Origin: JBCCXL01 sp039191605
GTDB lineage: Bacteria; Acidobacteriota; Thermoanaerobaculia; Multivoradales; JAHZIX01
Direction of reading: 5' to 3'
DNA: 64,000 nucleotides
Assembly: GCA_039191605.1 (NCBI GenBank)
Contig: JBCCXL010000012.1
Coordinates: 124,001-188,000, forward strand
Below the pieces are notes generated by a model. That model made no database searches. It was not told where the DNA came from and was given only the letters and a program-made list of their open reading frames with translations. Positions 25,625-37,470 of the stretch are shown here, one piece after another; position 1 is the first letter of the stretch, and each line of letters opens with the position of its first letter. The translations under genes were made by a program, and so were the position numbers.

Positions 25625-26225
25625 GTTCGAGGGTGATGACGTAGGCATCGTCGGTGGCGGCTGGAGAGTATATGTCCTTGGCGCGAGGGTTGAAGGGTTG
25701 AATCGGTCGCTGGCGATGGCGATGACTTTGCCGTCGGCGTTTTCGCCGAGGGTTCGGGATAGGAATAAGCTATGGGCGTGCAACAGGTTGAATTCTTCTT
25801 TGCTGAAATTCTTGGGTACCGAGGGCTGCTTGGATGTTTGGAAAGGCGCTCGAGGGCTTGCTGATCCGAATATAGGGTCCGAAGGAACTACGGCCGAGGT
25901 AGGCGGACTCGCATGAGAGGCCTGCCGAGGTAGCAAAGGGCTTCTTGGGCCTTGTCCAGTACCTCGAGGGCTGTTTCAGGACCGAGGTCCGCCGTAGTGG
26001 TGTTGCCAGGCAGCGAGGCGAAATTGCGATTCCTTCGTGAGGCATTCCTACGGCAGGCCGGGTCTGTGGCGGCTAGCTTTGACCATTACGTTCATTCTGA
26101 CGTTTAGATCGGAGTCGATGTAGATATCCAGGCATTACCGTTTCTGCTGCTTGCAGTCCGATTTGCTCTGTTCCAGCTACGGTTCGTAGTCGCTATCACC
26201 GTGGTGGGAGGCTTCAAACGCAGCT
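25625..26225 (-). pseudogene. Decayed fragment of a DNA topoisomerase I gene
   Basis: On the minus strand this stretch reads, with frame breaks, like residues about 588-788 of the intact TopA encoded at 31178-33805. Examples: RTLGENADGKVIAIAS here against RTLGEDADGEEVVATS there, and AYLGRSSFGPYIRIS against VYLDRGRFGPYVQIG. At DNA level 25629-25660 matches about 31441-31475 almost base for base, and order is kept to about 26220 (matching about 32035). There is no active-site region and no single open frame. Many changes are C/G to T/A, so it is more AT-rich than the parent. It is a remnant, not a gene. The adjoining 25305-25624 shows nothing recognisable. Confidence 0.85.
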
Positions 26226-26266
26226 AGTAATCTAAGTACTGCTCGATACCTGAGAGCAGCGGGACG

Positions 26267-27823
26267 TCAGGTGGTTCTCTTCTCGAACAACTCCCCCTCG
26301 TAATACAGCCAGTCGAGCTCGGTATCCCTCAAGATCTCCGCCGCGTCTTCGAGGCGGGCGGCGATGGGGCGGCCTCGGATGTTGAGGGAGGTGTTGAGCA
26401 GGACGGGGGCGATGTCGCGGTTCTTGATGATCTGCAGGAGCTGGTAGACGAAGGGGTTGTCCTGCTGCTCTAGGGTTTGCACCCGGGAGGTGTTGTCGGC
26501 ATGGGTGACGCCGGCGAGGGTTTGGCGGTGTTCTTCGCGCACGACGCCGGCGAAGCTCATGTAGGGGGAGAGGGCCGGCAGGTCGAAGTAGGTGTCGACG
26601 TCGGCGGTGGAGACCAGGGGGGCGAAGGGGCGGTAGGGCTCGCGGAATTTGACCTTCTGGTTGAGGATGTCTTTGATGTTGGGGTAGCCCGGCAGGGCGA
26701 GGAAGGAGCGATTGCCGAGGGCCCGGGGGCCGTGCTCGGAGCGGCCCTGGACGAGGCCGACGATCTGCCCCTGGACGAGGGCGTCGACGACGTCTTCGGG
26801 GCTGGCGGGGCGATGGTCGAATTCTTCCCGCAGGCGGGGGGCGTAGTGGGGATCGAGGAGGGGCAGGCCGTCCCAGGCGCATTCGCGGGACTCGAGCTTG
26901 GGAAAGAGGTCCAGCAGGGTGCCGAAGGCGATGCCGCAGTCGTTGGAGTTGGCGGGGACGTAGAAGTTGTGCTCGGGGAACTTGCGCGCCAGGTTGGAGT
27001 TGGCGATGACGTTGAGGGCGACGCCGCCGGTGAGGCAGACGTTGCGGCTCTCGGAGAGGGTGTGGTGCTGGCGGAAGAGCTCCTCGAGAATCTCCTCGAC
27101 GGCCGCCTGCACGTTGTGGGCGAGGTCACGGCCTTGCTGGCCCTGGAGAACGTCGATCTCGAAGGGGATTTCCACCTCTTCGGCGAAGGCTCGAAGGTCG
27201 GTGGGCTGGCGGAAGTTGAGCAGGGCGCGGCGGGCGGCGGCGTGGAGTCGGGGATCGGGATTGCCGTAGGCGGCGAGGCCCATCAATTTGCCGGCGATAT
27301 CCAGGCCGCGCAGGAATTCCCAACCCTTGCGACTGCGAATTTCAGCGATGAAGTTGCCTAAAAAACGGTAGGGCGTACCGAGGTTGAGGTCCAGGCGTTC
27401 CAGCAGGCGCACCCGGCCTCGGCGGCCCTCGAAGATGTTGAACCAGCCGTCGTTGCCGCCGCCGTCGATGGAGAAGATCAGGCATTCATCGAAGGGCGAG
27501 AGGTGGTACGCGCCGGCGGCGTGGGCGCGGTGATGGGTGGTCTCGACGAAGCGTCGGGCTTCCACCACCTCTCGAAGCACCGGCTGCTGAACCTCCGGAA
27601 TCCAGTTCAGCACGCAGGTGTCGAAGCTGCGGGTGCCGGTGAGCTGCTCCACCGTATCGAGGGTGGTTTCGAGCTGCTGGCGGAAGGTCTCTGGATCCAG
27701 GGAGTAGGCGAAGTAGCGCTGGTTGAACAGGCGCTCGAGCTCCAGGATCAGCACGATGCGGCCTTCCCGGGCAACCACGAGGTTGGCGTCGTGGCGGGTA
27801 TGGAATGCGATCAGATCAGACAT
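26267..27823 (-). CDS. Carbamoyltransferase (NodU/TobZ/HypF-C family)
   Basis: A 518-residue protein from the ATG at 27823, preceded by GGGGGAATCT. N-terminal half: 'FHTRHDANLVVAREGRIVLILELERLF' (in parts), 'ETTHHRAHAAGAYHLSPFDECLIFSIDGGGNDG', with HHRAHA and SIDGGG the metal/nucleotide site of the YrdC-like/Kae1-like fold. C-terminal half: 'NVCLTGGVALNVIANSNLA', 'GLVQGRSEHGPRALGNRSFLA' and 'FREPYRPFAPLV', diagnostic of O-carbamoyltransferases that use carbamoyl phosphate and ATP. Such enzymes decorate antibiotics, Nod factors or polysaccharides. No biosynthetic cluster surrounds it, so its acceptor is unknown. It directly borders the AT-rich island but has normal host base use. Confidence 0.9.
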   Translation of the reverse strand: MSDLIAFHTRHDANLVVAREGRIVLILELERLFNQRYFAYSLDPETFRQQLETTLDTVEQLTGTRSFDTCVLNWIPEVQQPVLREVVEARRFVETTHHRAHAAGAYHLSPFDECLIFSIDGGGNDGWFNIFEGRRGRVRLLERLDLNLGTPYRFLGNFIAEIRSRKGWEFLRGLDIAGKLMGLAAYGNPDPRLHAAARRALLNFRQPTDLRAFAEEVEIPFEIDVLQGQQGRDLAHNVQAAVEEILEELFRQHHTLSESRNVCLTGGVALNVIANSNLARKFPEHNFYVPANSNDCGIAFGTLLDLFPKLESRECAWDGLPLLDPHYAPRLREEFDHRPASPEDVVDALVQGQIVGLVQGRSEHGPRALGNRSFLALPGYPNIKDILNQKVKFREPYRPFAPLVSTADVDTYFDLPALSPYMSFAGVVREEHRQTLAGVTHADNTSRVQTLEQQDNPFVYQLLQIIKNRDIAPVLLNTSLNIRGRPIAARLEDAAEILRDTELDWLYYEGELFEKRTT

Positions 27824-28062
27824 AGATTCCCCCACTGGGGCCCGCGGAGGGGCCCTTGCGGCATGATGGTCCAAGGTGTGGCCGTCTCGGGACGCGATCG
27901 TGGATCACGTCGGCGGTAGGCCCCGGCGCCCGGGGAAAAGCCCGGCGGGCACCGGGGCGGTGGGGGAGGAGACCGGGGTGGGGTAGCCTCCCCTAGAGGC
28001 TGGAAGCTAGACGTTAGGGGCCAGCAGTTAGAGGCTAGTAGTTAGAGATCAGAGCCGAAGGT

Positions 28063-30507
28063 TTATTCTTCGCGCAGGGCGACCATGGGATCGACCCGCA
28101 TCGCCCGCAGGGTGGGAAGCAGGCTGGCGAAGATGACGACGGCGGCGACCAGAGCACATACGATGATGTACGTGAGGAAGTCCGCCGGGTTGATCTCCTG
28201 GAGCAATCCGGCGAGAGATTGACTCAAGAGCAGCGCGGCGATGAGGCCGCAGGCGATGCCGAGGGCGAGGAGCCCGAGGGCGTGGCCGAAGATCAGCCGC
28301 AGAATCGAAGCCTTGGAGGCCCCCAGAGCGGTGCGAACGCCGATCTCCCGGGTGCGGCGAGCGACGGAGTAGGAGAGGGTGCCGTAGATGCCGAGCACCG
28401 TGAGCACCAGGGCGAGGAAGGCGTAAACCCCCATCAGCGAAGCGGAGAAGCGGCTCTGGACTTCTTCCTCGTCCAGGCGCTGTTCCAGGGTGCGGATATC
28501 GAAGATGGGAATCGCCGGATGGATCGAGGACACCAGCTCCCGCAGCGGACCGGTGACCGCTCCGGGCTCGGTCTCGGAGCGCAGCAGCAGGGCGAAGTTG
28601 GGGATGAACTGCGGGATCTGGGAGATGTTCAGCACCACCGTCGGGACGGTGCGGTTGCCCAGGCGATAGGTCAGGCTACTAGCCGGGAAGATCCCCACCA
28701 CCTGGGTCCAGGGGGCCTGGGGGCTGGAGCGGAAGCGCTTGCCAAGGGCGCTCTCCTGGGGCCACATCAGCTCGGCGAAGGTATCGCTCACCATCGCCAC
28801 CCGCGGCGCGCCGGGATCATCGCTGCCGCGGAAGGTGCGGCCCTGGAGCACCGGGATGCCGAGCAGCTCGAAGGCCCCCGGGGAGGCGAAGTGGAGGTCC
28901 GACTGACGCCGCCCCTCCTGGGGATCGCCGCCCTCGGGGTAGGACTCGAAGATGGTGCCGTTGATTCCCGGGATTCCCGGGGACCACAGCGCCGAGCCGC
29001 TGACCCCCGGCAGGCCGGTGGCCTCGGTGAGCAGCCGGCGGTGGACGTTGGCGCTCATCTCCGCCTCTCGCAGCTCGTCCCCCCGCAGCTCCATGCGCAG
29101 GGTGAGGAGGTTGTCGCTGTCGTAGCCGACGCCGCGATCGGCGAGGCGCTGGAAGTTCTGCCACAGCAGGCCGGCGCCCACCAGCAGCAGCACGGCGGTG
29201 GCGATCTCCAGCACCATCAGCGGGCGCAGGCTCTTGCCGAAGGCGGAGCCGCCGTCGCCGCGACCGCCGCTGGGCCGCAGGTGGTCCATCAGGTCGGCGC
29301 TGGAGAGCCGCAGCGCCGGCGGCAGCGAGACCACCAGGCCGGTGATCAGGGTGGCGGCGCAGATCACCAGCAGCACCAGGGGATCGAGGTCCAGGCTCAC
29401 CAGGGGAGGCAGGGATAGAGCGGCAGCCATCAGACGGTGCCCCCACAGCGCCAGCAGGAGGCCGGCGAGGCCGCCGAAGGCGGTGAGCACGGCGCTCTCC
29501 AAGAGCACCTGGCGCAGGATCGACGAGCGGCCGGCCCCCATCGCCGAGCGCACCGCCATCTCCTGATAGCGGGAGCGGGCCCGCACCACCAGCAGGCTGC
29601 CGACGTTGATGCAGCCGAGCAGCAGCACGAAGAGGGAGCAGACGAAGAGCACCGAGAAGGAGCGGTCCAGATCGCCGAGGACGAAGTATTCCAGCGGGTG
29701 AACCAGCACGCCGTAGTCGCTCATCTCGGTGTACTGGCCGCGGATTCGGGCGCCGATGGCGTCCATCTCTTCCCTCGCCTGGGAAAGGTCCACGCCGGGG
29801 CTGAGGCGGGCGAGGACGCCGCCCATGGCCTTCGATTCCCGGCTTTCGAGGAGGTTGGGCCCGAAGGTGTCGACGGCGGTGGTGAGGGGAATCCACAGGT
29901 CCACCGGGCGGTGGGGGCTGTGGTCTTCGTGATCTAGGGGAATGTCCTGGAAGTTCTCCGCCATCACGCCGACGATGGTGTAGGTGCCGCCGTCGAGGTT
30001 CAGGGCCTGCCCTATGGTGTTGTTGGCGCTGTGGAAGAAGGTTTGCCAAATGCGATGGCTGATCACCGCCACCGGAGCGCTGGTGCGCACCTCCTCGGCG
30101 GAGAACACCCGGCCCTGGGCGGCCTCGACGCCTAGGAGCTGGAAGTAGCGATTCTCGGTGTAGTTGACCCGCAGCCGCTCCGCCGACTGGCCGGTGAGGA
30201 TGGTGCGGTACTGCCAGTGCATGAAGGGCGCCATGTCGGCGAAGACCTCCGCCTGCTCCCGCCAGTCCATGGCGTTGCGATAGGCCGGGCTGTAGGCCAC
30301 GCCGCCGCCGGGAATGTAGGCCTCCCGCAGGATCATCAGCTCGTCCGGCGCCTGATAGGGCAGGGGCCGCAGGGCGACGGCGTTGACCGCCGAGAACATC
30401 AGCGCGTTGCCGCCGATGCACAGCCCCAGAACGGAGATCACGATGAGGCTGAAGCTCGGTCGCTTCAGCAGAGAGCGGAGGGTGAATCGCAGGTCATGGA
30501 AGAGCAT
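28063..30507 (-). CDS. MacB/FtsX-type ABC permease, acidobacterial duplicated orphan permease kind
   Basis: A 814-residue protein from the ATG at 30507 (a GTG one codon earlier is possible). 'LFHDLRFTLRSLLKRPSFSLIVISVLGLCIGGNALMFSAVNAV' (in parts: LRFTLRSLLKRPSFS, ALRPLPY) is the typical start of the ADOP family. A MacB-type periplasmic domain, an FtsX domain with three helices, a second periplasmic domain ('DIRTLEQRLDEEEVQSRFSA') and a second FtsX domain ending 'LRAMRVDPMVALREE' follow. This doubled plan without any ATPase gene beside it is characteristic of Acidobacteriota, where many copies per genome occur. The substrate is unknown; relatives act as mechanotransmission devices rather than channels. 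Confidence 0.92.
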   Translation of the reverse strand: MLFHDLRFTLRSLLKRPSFSLIVISVLGLCIGGNALMFSAVNAVALRPLPYQAPDELMILREAYIPGGGVAYSPAYRNAMDWREQAEVFADMAPFMHWQYRTILTGQSAERLRVNYTENRYFQLLGVEAAQGRVFSAEEVRTSAPVAVISHRIWQTFFHSANNTIGQALNLDGGTYTIVGVMAENFQDIPLDHEDHSPHRPVDLWIPLTTAVDTFGPNLLESRESKAMGGVLARLSPGVDLSQAREEMDAIGARIRGQYTEMSDYGVLVHPLEYFVLGDLDRSFSVLFVCSLFVLLLGCINVGSLLVVRARSRYQEMAVRSAMGAGRSSILRQVLLESAVLTAFGGLAGLLLALWGHRLMAAALSLPPLVSLDLDPLVLLVICAATLITGLVVSLPPALRLSSADLMDHLRPSGGRGDGGSAFGKSLRPLMVLEIATAVLLLVGAGLLWQNFQRLADRGVGYDSDNLLTLRMELRGDELREAEMSANVHRRLLTEATGLPGVSGSALWSPGIPGINGTIFESYPEGGDPQEGRRQSDLHFASPGAFELLGIPVLQGRTFRGSDDPGAPRVAMVSDTFAELMWPQESALGKRFRSSPQAPWTQVVGIFPASSLTYRLGNRTVPTVVLNISQIPQFIPNFALLLRSETEPGAVTGPLRELVSSIHPAIPIFDIRTLEQRLDEEEVQSRFSASLMGVYAFLALVLTVLGIYGTLSYSVARRTREIGVRTALGASKASILRLIFGHALGLLALGIACGLIAALLLSQSLAGLLQEINPADFLTYIIVCALVAAVVIFASLLPTLRAMRVDPMVALREE

Positions 30508-31044
30508 CACGGGTCTCCGTTGGATCTGACGGCGAGGGTGCCTTCGCTGAGGGTCCTTAGTCGGGCGTCCTGATTGGCGTCCTTGTTGGGCGTTCCGGGG
30601 TGGCCTCTTGGCCTTCGCTTGCGGGCGGCTCGGGCCGATCTCTGGAGGGCTGTTCCCCGGGGTGCCGCTTCTAAGGCGTCGTTTCTCAATCGTTCAATTG
30701 ATCGCTTGCTGATCTTTCGGGATGGTACCCCGACCGGCGGAGCTGCCACAACGGCGAGGCTCCGCCCCCGTGGGTGATCGGCTGGAGGACCGGGGGCTGC
30801 TGCCCGTAGGCAATCTCGGGGCCGGAGCCACGGGGAACCTTGAGAACCCTTCCTGATACGGCGGAGATCGTCTCGGGTTCAGGAATATCCTGTCTAAGAA
30901 TTTACCCAGTCGAAAAACTGATTCAGTTGCGGGCAGGCGTGACGAGCCCCGTGTTCTGTCAGAGCACAGGAGCGATAGGTCGGGACCTCTGATCAGACGT
31001 CCGTGTCTTCGTCGAGCTGGCGGCAGAGCGTCGTCGGGGCAACG

Positions 31045-31089
31045 CAACAACGCCAGAGCCTTCCGAAGGAAGGGACTCTGGCGTTGTTG
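31045..31089 (-). terminator. Long stem-loop downstream of topA, likely terminator
   Basis: Perfect 14-bp inverted repeat (31045-31058 with 31076-31089) about 90 bp past the topA stop. The T tract after it is poor (GTTGTTGCGTTG), so termination may be weak or the stem may protect the mRNA end. The rest of the 670-bp spacer 30508-31177 has no gene that I can support. Confidence 0.5.
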
Positions 31090-31177
31090 ATTCTGCTGGA
31101 CTGCGAGCCAGCGAGGGCGGTGCCGGCTGAGTGCCGGAATCGTTGGGCGATGGGCGTCGAAAGCCGCTGGAGAGGGC

Positions 31178-33805
<2,628 letters not shown>

Positions 33806-34095
33806 GGATGCGGTACCTTAGAGTCGAGAGCAGCAGTGAATCGAGAACAGCGGAGAAGCATCAATCAGCCCCGGGGTGGTGGGGATCTTCATGGTATCCG
33901 GGCTGCGAGGCGATACAGAACCAGGTCCAGCGCGTAGACCCTCAAGAGGGGCCGCTATAGGGAACCTGACAACGAGGCCTAGCGCGTGAGGGCTAGCGCC
34001 TAGAATTTCGATCGCGATGGCCGAGGGGATGCACTCAGGATCTCGAAGAGGGATCCCGCACGAGGCTCGGCATGGCGACGGAGGGAGGCTAGAGC

Positions 34096-34671
34096 ATGGT
34101 CAAAAAGAAGCAGATCGTCAACCGAGAGGAAGAGGAAACTCTCTCCCAGGGGGGAGATCCCGCCGCGGTTCCCCGCGCTCATCGCCGCGCTGGGGCCCAT
34201 CATCGCGCCGCCGCCGCGGTGCTCACCGTCAGCGATACTCGCACCGCCGCCAACGATGGCGGGGGGGATCTGCTGGTGGCCAAGCTGGAGGAGGCGGGGC
34301 ATCAGGTGGTGGAGCGGGATTGGGTGGTGGACGAGGCCGAGGCCATCGCGGCTCGGCTGGACAGCTGGCTGGCAGATCCGAGGTTCAATCTGGTGATCAC
34401 CACCGGCGGTACCGGCATCGCCCGTCGCGACCGCACCATCGAGCTGGTGCAGCGGCGCCTGGACAAGGAGCTGCAGGGCTTCGGGGAGCTCTTCCGATAC
34501 CTGTCCTACGACCAGGTGGGGGCGGCGTCGATGCTGTCGCGGGCGACTGGAGGCCTGGCCGGGAACAAGCTGCTCTTCGCTCTGCCCGGATCGCCGGGGG
34601 CGGTGGCTCTGGCGCTGGAAAAGCTGCTGCTGCCGGAGATGGGCCACCTGCTGAAGCACCGGGAAGACTGA
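34096..34671 (+). CDS. moaB: MoaB/MogA-family molybdenum cofactor protein
   Basis: A 191-residue protein from the ATG at 34096. After ~38 basic residues the MoCF-binding fold begins with 'AAVLTVSDTRTAANDGGGDLLVAKLEEAGH' (in parts: LTVSDTRT, GGDLL). It continues with 'LVITTGGTGIARRDRTIELV', where TTGGTG is the molybdopterin phosphate loop, and 'ALPGSPGAVALALEKLLLPE'. The family adenylates molybdopterin or forms MoaB hexamers. No other molybdenum genes are near. The 290-bp spacer before it (33806-34095) has nothing else I can identify. Confidence 0.88.
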   Translation: MVKKKQIVNREEEETLSQGGDPAAVPRAHRRAGAHHRAAAAVLTVSDTRTAANDGGGDLLVAKLEEAGHQVVERDWVVDEAEAIAARLDSWLADPRFNLVITTGGTGIARRDRTIELVQRRLDKELQGFGELFRYLSYDQVGAASMLSRATGGLAGNKLLFALPGSPGAVALALEKLLLPEMGHLLKHRED

Positions 34672-34707
34672 CTCTGTAGCTCTTTAGTCGCCAGAGTGCC
34701 TTCGACG

Positions 34708-37272
34708 CTAGAAGGCCAGCTCCAGGTCGCCGCGGCGGAAGGTGAGAGCGGTGATCTCGCTGGCGCTGCCGGCGAGAAGGGCGAGGGCGAGATATTTGGC
34801 GTCCACCGGCTGGACGGCGAAGGCCCCGGGAGGGCGAATCACCTGGGTGGCCATCTGCCGCAGCTCGCGGCTGAGGTCCCGGGTCAGGCCGCCCTGTTCC
34901 CGGGCCTGCCGCAGGGCGGCCCGGGCCTCGCCGTAGGCGAGGACGAAGCGGTGGAGGTCGAAGAGATAGGCCCACGCCAACCGATCGGCGCCGGAAGGGA
35001 AGCGGCCTTCGGGGGCCACTTCGGCGATGCGGAAGCGCGACCAGTCGAGACCCGAGGGGTGCTCCTCCAGCCACGCCACGGCGGCGTCCGTGAGCAGCCG
35101 GGAGAGAGGGTAGGGCTCGTCGGCGAGCACCGGAATGTTGAGGTTGAGGGTGCTCACCGCCGCCCGCAGCTCTTCCCACAGCCGGGACCTCGCCCGGCGG
35201 GCTTCGGCCCTCAGCTGAAAGACCCGATCCAGCCCCCGGGGGTCGATGCGCAGCCGCAGTCGGTAGCTGTAGGCGGCCTCTTCGTCCCCCGCCAGCAGGC
35301 GTTGTCGCAGCGGGCCCAGCTCATCCGGCGGCAGGGCGCCGAGGCGTCGAGCGCCGCGGAGATGATCTTCCACTAGATTCTCGAGGCCCTCCGCCCGGGC
35401 GCGGCCGGCGGGAACCTCGGTTTCCAGCTCCAGGGAGGAGGCGATGGAGAGCTCATTCCCCGTCGTCGCCCCCTGGGTGAGCTGAAAGAGGAATTGCAGC
35501 GAGCGGGTCTGCCGCGGGGAGCTGGCCAGCAGCTGAGCGCCGGCCTCGCTGGCCAGCAGCAGCTGGCCGCTGACCAGGTCTTCGCGGGTGGTGATAGAGC
35601 TCCAGGAGGCCAGCTGGCGGTGAATCGGAAAGCCGAAGAGGCTGAGGTCCAGGCGACTGCTGCGCTCGTCCCGCAGGGCTTTCTCCAGCACGCCGCCGAG
35701 CAGCCAGACGCCGCTGGCCTCGCTGCTCTTGGCGGCCTCCAGCACCCCCGAGAGGGCGCCGCGGCAGGCGTCGAAATAATGCCCCTCGGCGCGCTCGAGG
35801 TCGAAGTCCAGGGTGAGCAGGGCGTGGCGGGTGCTGGTGCGGTTGATGGTGGACTGCAGGCTGATCCGCGCTCCGGTCTCGGCGTGACGGCTGAGAAAGT
35901 CCACGCCCCGGCGGCGCAGCCGGTCGTAGTGCCGGAGCCAGTCTTCGAGCTGGTCCCGCAGCACCGCCAGGGATTCGCTGACGGGATCGAGGGTCGCGCC
36001 GGCGATGGAGCGCAGGGTTTTGGAGTGGAGTCGGGTGCGGGAGAGCTGCCGCTGGGCCAGGAGCCGTAGCTGGGTCAGGGCGACATCCTGGGGGGAATCG
36101 CTCCCTGCGACCCGCTGCAGGCCCTGCACCAGATCCTCCAGGCTCAGCACGCCGAGGCTGTCGGCCGCCGTGGACATGCCGAAGATCACCCGCAGGTCGT
36201 CCTCCAGCTCCTGGATTTGGGCCTCCAGCAGGCGGATCTCCTGGAGCAGGGAGCGCAGACTCGCCACCAGCTGATCGGGAAGCTCCAGCACCTTGCCGAG
36301 GGCCTCGTCCACCAGCGCCGAGGCCCCCTGGACGCTGACCCCGAGGCTGAGCAACAGGTCCGCGCCGACAAAGCGATGGCGGTGGCGGTGGATGCTGAGC
36401 CGCACGATGCCGGGGCCGCGGGGGGAGGGGGTGGCCCGTAGCCGGTAGCTGCCCTCGAGGGTGGCGCCGAGGCGAACCTGGGCCTGGGCGTCGGTGACGA
36501 GGGTGGCGCTGCGCTGCAGGCGCAGCCGGTCGAGGGTGCTGCCGGCGAGCTCCTCGAAGTGCAGCAGGTCGTAGCGGGCGCTGATCTCCAGCTCCAGCTG
36601 GCCGGTGAGGAGGCTGTCCACCACTTCTGTTTCAGCCCTAGCTCTGATGGCGGTTGCTCCCGCTGCCGAGGAGTCCGAGCTTTGCCCGAGGGCGGCGATT
36701 CGCCGCCCCTGCCAGACTCCGGCGAGACGGCCCAGGAGGCGCCGCAGGGCTGCTCCCGCCGGCTCCTGGGGAGAGACCGCTAGGTGATGGCCGGCGGCGA
36801 CGATCGTGCCCCCCTGGAGCCCTCCCTGAATGCCGACTCCGGTGGGCACGCGGGCGCTGGGGACGGCGCCGTCGGCGTTGGCGCCGAGGGTGGCGTGGGC
36901 CACCAGGGAGGCGAAGTGAGTGGGGGCGGAGCTCGATGGATTGGAGGCGGCGAGGGGAACGCCCGGGGGCGAGGAGGTCGCGAGGAGCAGGGTGGAGGGC
37001 TCCGCGTCGGTCTCGAGGCCGACCAGCGCATTCGCGGCGACCCGCGGCAATCCATCGGCGGGAGTGAGGTGCAGAGCGATGTCTGCTTCGCCGCTGAGGG
37101 CGAGGTCACCGAAGATCGCTCGCTGTGGCAGGAGATCCGGCAGGGCGGTGCTGAGATCCGAGAGTCGCAGGCTCCAGGGGCCCGCGGCCACCGCGGCGGC
37201 GACGCTGCCGTCGAGCTCCTCCATTGCCGCCAGAGGCCGCTCTACGCTGCGCAGGAAGGTGTCGAAATCCAC
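34708..37272 (-). CDS. Large protein of unknown function
   Basis: An 854-residue protein with a GTG start and clear coding character (strong third-position GC bias, no counterpart on the other strand). I recognise no family. There is no signal peptide or membrane segment. The N-terminal half is rich in Ala/Gly/Leu and contains a 'GASALVDEALGKVLELPDQLVASLRSLLQEIRLLEAQIQELEDDL' stretch (about residues 315-362) that should form a coiled coil. Later parts alternate beta-rich strands ('RLDLSLFGFPIHRQLASWSSIT') and helices. The C-terminal 100 residues are helical ('ARAALRQAREQGGLTRDLSRELRQM'). It converges on moaB. It could be a structural or surface-associated protein that stays inside the cell. 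Confidence 0.6.
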   Translation of the reverse strand: MDFDTFLRSVERPLAAMEELDGSVAAAVAAGPWSLRLSDLSTALPDLLPQRAIFGDLALSGEADIALHLTPADGLPRVAANALVGLETDAEPSTLLLATSSPPGVPLAASNPSSSAPTHFASLVAHATLGANADGAVPSARVPTGVGIQGGLQGGTIVAAGHHLAVSPQEPAGAALRRLLGRLAGVWQGRRIAALGQSSDSSAAGATAIRARAETEVVDSLLTGQLELEISARYDLLHFEELAGSTLDRLRLQRSATLVTDAQAQVRLGATLEGSYRLRATPSPRGPGIVRLSIHRHRHRFVGADLLLSLGVSVQGASALVDEALGKVLELPDQLVASLRSLLQEIRLLEAQIQELEDDLRVIFGMSTAADSLGVLSLEDLVQGLQRVAGSDSPQDVALTQLRLLAQRQLSRTRLHSKTLRSIAGATLDPVSESLAVLRDQLEDWLRHYDRLRRRGVDFLSRHAETGARISLQSTINRTSTRHALLTLDFDLERAEGHYFDACRGALSGVLEAAKSSEASGVWLLGGVLEKALRDERSSRLDLSLFGFPIHRQLASWSSITTREDLVSGQLLLASEAGAQLLASSPRQTRSLQFLFQLTQGATTGNELSIASSLELETEVPAGRARAEGLENLVEDHLRGARRLGALPPDELGPLRQRLLAGDEEAAYSYRLRLRIDPRGLDRVFQLRAEARRARSRLWEELRAAVSTLNLNIPVLADEPYPLSRLLTDAAVAWLEEHPSGLDWSRFRIAEVAPEGRFPSGADRLAWAYLFDLHRFVLAYGEARAALRQAREQGGLTRDLSRELRQMATQVIRPPGAFAVQPVDAKYLALALLAGSASEITALTFRRGDLELAF

Positions 37273-37391
37273 GGCGATCTCCGAGCTCCAGGGGGCGCTG
37301 GGCCGGACGCTGGATGAGCGTTTTCGGGGCTCAGCGAGAAATGAGTTTCGAGGCGTCGACAGAGCGATTGAGAGAATGCGCGGACGCTATC

Positions 37392-37435
37392 ATGTCCCTA
37401 CAGATGGGCATGTCCCTACAGATGGGCATGTCCCA
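37392..37435. repeat. Intergenic tandem repeat, 18-bp unit
   Basis: ATGTCCCTACAGATGGGC twice (37392-37409, 37410-37427) and the first seven bases of a third copy, in the 198-bp spacer before the unknown gene. Confidence 0.88.
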
Positions 37436-37470
37436 AGAGTTGGGCCGGTTCGGCAGGAGCCGTCGCTGGA

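Noticed and set aside
25181..25936. 251-residue minus-strand open frame as a gene
   Set aside because: Its N-terminal half matches TopA residues in broken frames and its rest overlaps the end of the PI-PLC gene antisense. It belongs to the topA remnant.
28817..30421. 534-residue alternative frame inside the orphan permease
   Set aside because: Shadow reading with no membrane segments, while the real frame has the full MacB/FtsX layout.
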